From the NCBI GenBank assembly GCA_021199135.1, contig JAJQIQ010000076.1:1-10044 (forward strand): a DNA stretch of 10,044 nt. The letters are read 5' to 3'. This document shows, one piece after another, positions 5,133-10,044 of the stretch; the stretch's first letter is position 1, and each line of letters opens with the position of its first letter. This DNA is from Clostridiales bacterium. Its GTDB lineage: Bacteria; Bacillota; Clostridia; Lachnospirales; Lachnospiraceae. The notes beneath the pieces are model-generated. The model worked only from the letters and a program-made list of their open reading frames with translations, was not told where the DNA came from and ran no database searches. Position numbers and translations under genes: made by a program.

Positions 5133-7124
5133 ATGGAGAAAATAAGATATCTGTCAATAGACCTAGAGACATACAGCAGCGTAAGCCTCCCGGACTGCGG
5201 CGTGTATAAATACGCCGAGGCTCCCGATGCGGACGTGTTGCTGTTCGGATACTCAGTGAACGGCGGGCCGGTGAACGTCGTCGACGTGGCGAGCGGCGAG
5301 GATGTCCCAGAAGAGATCCTTGCCGCCCTTTCGGATAATTCCGTGCTCAAATGGGCGTTCAACGCGTCCTTCGAGAGGATTTTCCTCTCGGTGTGGCTCG
5401 GCCGCCATCACCCGGAACACTTCTCGTCATACAGCATAAGCGAGGACACGGTCGGGCGGTACCTTGACCCTGCGGCGTGGCGATGCTCGATGGTCTGGTG
5501 CGCTTACATGGGGCTCCCGCTCTCACTCGAGAAGGCGGGCGCGGTGCTCGGGCTCCCCGACCAGAAGATGGCCGAGGGCAAGGCGCTCATACGCTATTTC
5601 TGTGCTCCCTGCTCTCCCACCAAGGCAAACGGCGGCAGGACGAGAAACCTCCCAAGCGATGCGCCAGACAAGTGGTCTGTGTTTAAGGCATACAACCTCC
5701 GCGACGTGGAGGTCGAGATGGCGATACAGGAGAGGCTCTCGAAGTTCCCCGTGCCGGACGCCGTCTGGGAGGAGTACGCTCTCGACCAAGAGATAAACGA
5801 CCGGGGGATCGCCGTGGACATGGAGATGGCAGAGAACGCGATAAAATTTGATGAACTGAGCCGCGCATCGCTCACGGAGGCCATGAGGGAGCTCACTGGG
5901 CTTGATAACCCAAACTCCGTCATGCAGATGAAGCAGTGGCTCACGGAGCACGGCGTGGATGCGGAGTCGCTTGACAAGAAGGCCGTGGCGAGGCTCATGG
6001 CCGACGCGCCGCCCGAGGTGGCAAAGATACTGAGGCTTCGGCAGAAGCTCGCCAAGTCCTCGGTAAAGAAATACCAAAAGATGCGCGACGCGGCCTGCTC
6101 CGACATGAGGGCGCGGGGGATGTTCCAGTTCTACGGGGCCGGCAGGACGGGACGCTGGGCCGGGCGTCTGATACAGCTTCAAAATTTGCCGCAGAACCAT
6201 ATGCCGGACCTCGCGGAGGCCCGCTCAATCGTAAAGTCGGGCGACTACGAGCTCATGGGGCTTTTATATGACGACATCCCTGACGCGCTCTCACAGCTCA
6301 TCCGCACGGCGTTCGTGCCGAAGGAGGGATACAAGTTCGTCGTCGCGGACTTCTCATCGATCGAGGCGAGGGTGCTCTCCTTCCTCGCCGGTGAGCAGTG
6401 GAGGCTTGACGTCTTTGAAGGCGGCGGCGACATCTACTGCGCGTCCGCATCGCAGATGTTCAAAGTCCCCGTGGAGAAGCATGGCCAAAATTCGCACCTG
6501 AGGCAGAAAGGCAAGATCGCTGAATTGGCACTTGGCTATGGCGGATCGGTCGGGGCCCTGAAGGCGATGGGAGCCCTCGAGATGGGGCTTTCGGAGGACG
6601 AGCTCCCATCCCTCGTGTCGGCGTGGCGGGACTCGAATCCCCACATCGTGAGCTTCTGGTGGGACATCGACCGCGCCGCGACCGAGGCCGTGAGGACACG
6701 CGGACGCACGGAGGCGCACGGGCTCACCTTCACCTGCAGGAGCGGGATGCTCTTCATCGCCCTGCCCTCGGGCAGGAGCCTCTCTTATGTAAAGCCGAGG
6801 CTTTCCGAGAACCAGTTCGGCGGCGAGTGCATAACATACGAGGGGACGACTGCGGGCAAGCACTGGTCGAGGATCGAGACATACGGGCCGAAGCTCGTCG
6901 AGAACATCATTCAGGCCATAAGCCGCGACATACTGGCATACGCGATGAGGACGCTCAGCCACTGCTTCATCTGCGGCCACGTCCACGACGAGCTCATCAT
7001 CGAGTGCAGCCGCGGCGTGTCCGTGGATGCCATATGCGAGCAGATGGGGCGGACCCCTCCGTGGATAGCGGGGCTCCCGCTTAGGGCGGACGGCTACGAG
7101 TGCGAGTTTTACCAGAAGGATTAA
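5133..7124 (+). CDS. Phage family A DNA polymerase with 3'-5' exonuclease
   Basis: The 663-aa protein carries both domains of a phage replicative PolA-type enzyme. Exonuclease: Exo I LSIDLET (D10, E12), Exo II FNASFER (N77, E81) and Exo III AYNLRD (Y187, D191). Polymerase: GRTGRWAG (337-344, template/primer contact), motif A VADFSSIEAR (D406), motif B RQKGKIAELALGYGG (R457, K461, Y469) and motif C HVHDE (D619, E620). All expected catalytic residues are present. There is no N-terminal 5'-3' exonuclease, and the length is normal for phage polymerases of this group. Tyr469 at the motif B Y/F position follows the common form. ATG 5133 has a GGAG at 8-9 nt. With SSB, primase and helicase in the same operon it should be the element's own replicase. 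Confidence 0.95.
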   Translation: MEKIRYLSIDLETYSSVSLPDCGVYKYAEAPDADVLLFGYSVNGGPVNVVDVASGEDVPEEILAALSDNSVLKWAFNASFERIFLSVWLGRHHPEHFSSYSISEDTVGRYLDPAAWRCSMVWCAYMGLPLSLEKAGAVLGLPDQKMAEGKALIRYFCAPCSPTKANGGRTRNLPSDAPDKWSVFKAYNLRDVEVEMAIQERLSKFPVPDAVWEEYALDQEINDRGIAVDMEMAENAIKFDELSRASLTEAMRELTGLDNPNSVMQMKQWLTEHGVDAESLDKKAVARLMADAPPEVAKILRLRQKLAKSSVKKYQKMRDAACSDMRARGMFQFYGAGRTGRWAGRLIQLQNLPQNHMPDLAEARSIVKSGDYELMGLLYDDIPDALSQLIRTAFVPKEGYKFVVADFSSIEARVLSFLAGEQWRLDVFEGGGDIYCASASQMFKVPVEKHGQNSHLRQKGKIAELALGYGGSVGALKAMGALEMGLSEDELPSLVSAWRDSNPHIVSFWWDIDRAATEAVRTRGRTEAHGLTFTCRSGMLFIALPSGRSLSYVKPRLSENQFGGECITYEGTTAGKHWSRIETYGPKLVENIIQAISRDILAYAMRTLSHCFICGHVHDELIIECSRGVSVDAICEQMGRTPPWIAGLPLRADGYECEFYQKD

Positions 7125-7139
7125 AGGAGGCAGAGGAAG

Positions 7140-7385
7140 ATGGAAAAGACAACAACAGTGACATTCAGGTACGGCGCACTGTCGCCAGGAATCGAGGAAC
7201 AGGCCAAGGAACAGGGCTTCACCCTCGGGGAGGATGCCGAGCTGTTTCAGCGGGTGGCCGACGTCCGCGCGATGCTGTTCGTCAGGGGCTACATGACGGA
7301 CGCGCAGGAACGCTCCATAACCCAGAAAATCAGCGACGACATAGCGAGGCACCTGGTTCCGCTTAAGGGGGTGACGGAGGAATGA
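7140..7385 (+). CDS. Small uncharacterised phage protein, 81 aa
   Basis: The start ATG 7140 follows GGAGG by about 9 nt. The product is soluble and mostly helical by appearance, with no Cys, signal or membrane segment. It has a short leading strand (TTTVTFRYGAL) and helices around AELFQRVADVRAMLF and QERSITQKISDDIARHL. I recognise no family. The 4-bp ATGA overlap with the next small gene argues for translational coupling and a real gene. Confidence 0.6.
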   Translation: MEKTTTVTFRYGALSPGIEEQAKEQGFTLGEDAELFQRVADVRAMLFVRGYMTDAQERSITQKISDDIARHLVPLKGVTEE

Positions 7386-7546
7386 CTGGGAATTGCGAGG
7401 AGTGCAGGTACTGGAGGCGCAGGTCGAGCGCGACGGGCAACTGCAGTTGCGGGTACAGCGACCTGTCCGTCGAGATCACCTTCACCTACGGCGGGTGCAT
7501 CTGCTGGGAGCAACGGAAGGAGGCAGGCGATGGAAATGACAAGTGA
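7382..7546 (+). CDS. Small Cys-rich (zinc-binding-like) protein, 54 aa
   Basis: The frame begins at ATG 7382 in an ATGA overlap with the preceding stop and ends at TGA 7544-7546. It encodes MTGNCEECRYW near the start, NCSCGY (20-25) and GGCICWEQ (37-44). Cysteines are at 5, 8, 21, 23, 39 and 41. The layout C-x2-C-x-Y-W ... C ... GC-x-C-W resembles short phage proteins that are probably metal-binding. Function is unknown; a small regulatory or anti-host role is possible. The next gene starts inside its last 17 bases in another frame. Confidence 0.6.
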   Translation: MTGNCEECRYWRRRSSATGNCSCGYSDLSVEITFTYGGCICWEQRKEAGDGNDK

Positions 7547-7892
7547 TGCGGGCAAGAAGCTCGTGTATATCTGTTCCCGATATTCGGGGAACACGGAGGG
7601 CAACACGGAGAAGGCGAGGAGGTACTGCTGGTTCGCGACGACAAAGGGCGTGGCTCCGATCGCGCCGCACCTGCTCCTCCCGCAGTTTCTGGACGAGGCG
7701 ACGGAGCGGAGGGTGGCGATGGGGATCGACATGGAGATCCTGCGTCGGTGCGACGAGGTGTGGGCGTTCGGGTGCGAGAGCGGCATCTCGGCGGGCATGG
7801 CGGCGGAGCTTGACGCGGCACGGGCGCATCGCAAGGTTATACGGATTTTCGATGCGTTCTGCAACGAGATGCGGGAGGAGGTGCCGTCATGA
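7530..7892 (+). CDS. DUF4406/DUF7768-type nucleoside deoxyribosyltransferase-like protein
   Basis: The 120-aa protein contains LVYICSRYSGN (11-21), ARRYCWFATTKGVAPIAPHLLLPQFL (about 29-54), LRRCDEVWAFG (71-81) and SGISAGMAAELDAA (84-97). This matches the compact Rossmann-like DUF4406/DUF7768 proteins related to nucleoside 2-deoxyribosyltransferases. E93 in GMAAE sits where that family has its catalytic Glu, and D75 follows the fourth strand. I infer a nucleotide or base-exchange enzyme that could adjust the nucleotide pool; the substrate cannot be told from sequence. ATG 7530 has AAGGAGG upstream. It overlaps the Cys-rich gene by 17 bp and the primase by 4 bp (ATGA), so it is expressed with the replication genes. 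Confidence 0.78.
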   Translation: MEMTSDAGKKLVYICSRYSGNTEGNTEKARRYCWFATTKGVAPIAPHLLLPQFLDEATERRVAMGIDMEILRRCDEVWAFGCESGISAGMAAELDAARAHRKVIRIFDAFCNEMREEVPS

Positions 7893-8641
7893 AATTTACG
7901 CTATACAGGTCGGACGTTATAGGCAACAAGGCGAACTGCGTCTATCCCATCAAGGAGGAAATCATGTCTGCCGAGTCCCTCGCACAGGCGGCGGCATACG
8001 ACCACGTCTGCGCGAGCTACCGCGACAGCAGGCGCGGAAACAGGAACTTCGACTGCTCGGACGTGATCGTGATGGACCTAGACAACGACCACACGGACAA
8101 TCCGAAGGCCTGGATCACGGCAGAGAGGCTCGACGGGATATTGCCGGACGTCAGCTACGCGCTGGTGCCGAGCCGGCATCATATGGAGGAGAAGGACGGC
8201 CACGCGGCGCGTCCGAAGTGGCACGTGTATTTCCCCGTCGACCTTATCGCCGACGCGGATGAGTACGCTGCAATGAAGCGGGAGATACAGCGCAGGATTC
8301 CGTTCTTCGACCCTAACGCGCTCGACGCGGCGAGGTTCGTCTTCGGCTCGGGCAAGGACGGCGTCATATGGCACGAGGGATGGATGGACATCGACGACTT
8401 CCTTGACGAGACGGGCGGGCCGGAGGAGGATGCCGGGGAGGAACAGCATGAGGCTCGCCGCGGCCCCATAACCGAGGGCAGCCGCAACAACACACTCTCG
8501 CGCTTCGCCGGGAGGGTGATCAAGAGGTACGGAAACTCAGGCCGTGCGCACGAGATCTTTATGCAGGAGGCGGGCAGGTGCGAGCCTCCCCTCCCCGACT
8601 CGGAGCTTGCCAGCATATGGGCGTCGGCCGTCGGCTTCTAA
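7889..8641 (+). CDS. AEP (prim-pol) type primase with PriCT-1 domain
   Basis: The 250-aa protein shows the archaeo-eukaryotic primase signature: VIVMDLDND (D63, D65, metal-binding DxD), PKWHVYF (H112) and LDAARFVFG (D146). A linker rich in Asp/Glu (about 170-192) leads to a PriCT-1-like C-terminal domain (about 193-250: EGSRNNTLSRFAGRVIKRYG, then FMQEAGRCEPPLPDSELASIW). It should make primers for the family A polymerase. The helicase that is often fused to such primases in P4-type proteins is encoded separately just downstream, from 8672. The start overlaps the upstream stop (ATGA) and has GAGGAGGT in front. Confidence 0.87.
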   Translation: MKFTLYRSDVIGNKANCVYPIKEEIMSAESLAQAAAYDHVCASYRDSRRGNRNFDCSDVIVMDLDNDHTDNPKAWITAERLDGILPDVSYALVPSRHHMEEKDGHAARPKWHVYFPVDLIADADEYAAMKREIQRRIPFFDPNALDAARFVFGSGKDGVIWHEGWMDIDDFLDETGGPEEDAGEEQHEARRGPITEGSRNNTLSRFAGRVIKRYGNSGRAHEIFMQEAGRCEPPLPDSELASIWASAVGF

Positions 8642-8671
8642 GAGACGCAGGTAAAGACGCAGGAGGGGTAC

Positions 8672-10044
8672 ATGGAGCCGGGCAAATACAACGACGACTT
8701 CGGGAGGCAGACCCTGCGCCCTGACGACTTCTCCGACATCGGGCAGGCCCGCGCCCTCGCAAAGGAGTACGAGAACGAGCTCCTGTTCACGAACGCGACG
8801 GACTACCTCCGCTTCGACGGCGACAGGTGGGTCGAGGACCGCCAGCTGGCCGTCGGCGCGGCCGAGGAGTTCACGGACTTACAGCTTGCGGACGCTATGG
8901 ACGAGCTCAAGAGGGCGAAGGACGCGCTCATAGGCGCGGGGGTAAGCCGCGACGCGATATCGGCGGGAGGCAAGACGCTCGAGAAGGCCATATCGGGCGA
9001 GGAGCAGGGAAAGCTCCTTGCGGCGTACCTGTCCGCGAGGCAGTACGTGGCTTTCGCGATGAAGCGGCGCGACTACAAGTACCTATCTTCCGCGCTCAAT
9101 GCGGCGAAGCCTATGGTGCTCGCAGACGTAAATGACCTTGACGGCGACGGATTCCTCCTGAACACGCCCTACGCCACATACGACCTGCGGGCGGGGCTTT
9201 CAGGGGACAGGCCGCACGACCCGAGGGATCGCATAACAAAAATCACGGCAGTCTCGCCCGGCGATGACGGGGAGAAGGAGTGGCTCGACGCGCTCGAGCT
9301 CTTCTTCTGCAACGACGCGGAGCTCATCCACTACGTGAAGCTGGTCGTGGGGCTTGCCGCGATAGGCAGGGTGTACGTCGAGCAGATACTCGTGGCATAT
9401 GGCTCCGGCTCCAACGGCAAGAGCACGTTCTGGAACACGCTGGCCCGCGTCATGGGGAGCTACAGCGGAAAGCTCTCGGCAGAGACCCTGACCGTGGGGT
9501 GCAAGCACAACGCAAAGCCCGAGATGGCGGAGCTCAAGGGCAAGAGGCTCGTCATAGCCTCCGAGACCGAGGAGGGGATGCGGCTCAACACGGCGATGAT
9601 AAAGCAGCTGTCATCCACGGATGACATCTTCGCCGAGAAGAAGTACAAGAACCCGTTCAGCTTCACGCCGAGCCACACCCTCGTGCTCTACACAAACCAC
9701 CTTCCGCGCGTGGGGGCGAACGACGACGGCACATGGCGACGGCTCGTGGTCATCCCGTTCAACGCCCACATAACCGGGAGCGCGGACGTGAAGAACTATT
9801 CGGACGTCCTCTTCGAGCACTCGGGACCCGCGATAATGGCATGGATCATCGACGGGGCGCAGGAGGCGATCGAGAGGAACTTCCGCATCCCCCGCCCGAA
9901 ATGCGTCTGCGACGCGATAGAGGCCTACAGGGAGAACAACGACTGGCTCGGCAACTTCCTCAAGGAGTGCTGTGACGTGTCTGACGGCAGGCCGGAGAAA
10001 TCGGGCGAGCTTTACCGCCAGTACAAGGCGTTCTGCGCACAGAC
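8672..10044 (+). CDS. SF3 / D5-type helicase, phage-plasmid primase P4 family C-terminal part (3' partial)
   Basis: The frame is open from ATG 8672 (GGAGGGG upstream) to the right edge, giving 457 complete codons. The N-terminal half has D5_N-like features (FTNATDYLRFDGDRWVED, then FLLNTPYATYDLRAG). The helicase core shows Walker A GSGSNGKST (244-252, K250), Walker B-type VIASE (294-298), sensor LYTNHLP (N342) and WRRL (Arg 356/357, arginine-finger position). This is the D5/P4-type superfamily 3 helicase of phages and plasmids, a hexameric 3'-5' DNA unwinding motor. The 3' end lies beyond the window. Together with the AEP primase upstream it forms a two-gene version of the fused P4 primase-helicase. 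Confidence 0.9.
   Translation, partial: MEPGKYNDDFGRQTLRPDDFSDIGQARALAKEYENELLFTNATDYLRFDGDRWVEDRQLAVGAAEEFTDLQLADAMDELKRAKDALIGAGVSRDAISAGGKTLEKAISGEEQGKLLAAYLSARQYVAFAMKRRDYKYLSSALNAAKPMVLADVNDLDGDGFLLNTPYATYDLRAGLSGDRPHDPRDRITKITAVSPGDDGEKEWLDALELFFCNDAELIHYVKLVVGLAAIGRVYVEQILVAYGSGSNGKSTFWNTLARVMGSYSGKLSAETLTVGCKHNAKPEMAELKGKRLVIASETEEGMRLNTAMIKQLSSTDDIFAEKKYKNPFSFTPSHTLVLYTNHLPRVGANDDGTWRRLVVIPFNAHITGSADVKNYSDVLFEHSGPAIMAWIIDGAQEAIERNFRIPRPKCVCDAIEAYRENNDWLGNFLKECCDVSDGRPEKSGELYRQYKAFCAQ

Noticed and set aside
6354..7352. Open frame of 332 codons on the minus strand
   Set aside because: It lies opposite the polymerase gene, whose motifs A, B and C are all present. GC-rich codons on one strand commonly leave the opposite strand open; no family pattern or ribosome site supports it.
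7543..8262. Open frame of 239 codons on the plus strand
   Set aside because: Out-of-frame shadow of the DUF4406-like and primase genes; extremely Arg-rich with no recognisable domain.

Overview
The window reads as bacterial accessory DNA with two unlike parts. Positions 1 to about 1800 are visibly AT-richer and are transcribed leftward. They hold the 5' end of a type I restriction-modification methylase gene (hsdM), preceded by and overlapping a gene for a degenerate ISL3-type transposase-like protein. From about 1820 to the right end the DNA is GC-rich, all genes run rightward, and the content is the early/replication module of a tailed phage or phage-like integrated element. The host cannot be fixed from the sequence. 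The gene set (DUF2800, DUF2815/Enc34-type ssDNA-binding protein, family A polymerase) is typical of prophages in Firmicutes and related anaerobes. Heavy use of AGG (Arg) and ATA (Ile) in GC-rich genes is unusual and would also suit a Synergistota-like host; this is inference only.

Layout: hsdM start (minus, 274 to left edge); transposase-like gene (minus, 1622-264); a gene-free divergent control region (about 1623-2033) with three repeats at 40-41 bp spacing, a candidate extended -10 for the minus strand, a long imperfect inverted repeat (1824-1880) at the composition boundary, and a leader in which one CCTCC-containing segment can pair with either of two ribosome binding sites. Then come a sigma-70 region-4-like gene (2034-2522), a hairpin with a tRNA T-arm-like tip (2529-2563), an orphan 117-aa gene, a small linker-rich phage protein, a DUF2800 RecB/Cas4-like nuclease with four candidate Fe-S cysteines, an ssDNA-binding protein, a family A DNA polymerase with 3'-5' exonuclease, a small orphan, a small Cys-rich protein, a DUF4406/DUF7768 deoxyribosyltransferase-like protein, an AEP primase with PriCT-1, and an SF3/D5 helicase that runs off the right end.

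The genes from 2612 onward are tightly packed, often with 4-20 bp overlaps, and look like one replication operon: primase and helicase to open and prime, polymerase to copy, SSB to protect single strands, and the nuclease probably for recombination or end processing. The sigma-like protein sits first and may regulate the operon. Its own translation appears to be controlled by RNA structure. The most noteworthy signals are this attenuator-like leader, the catalytically degenerate transposase coupled to hsdM, its upstream repeats, and the tRNA-like hairpin.
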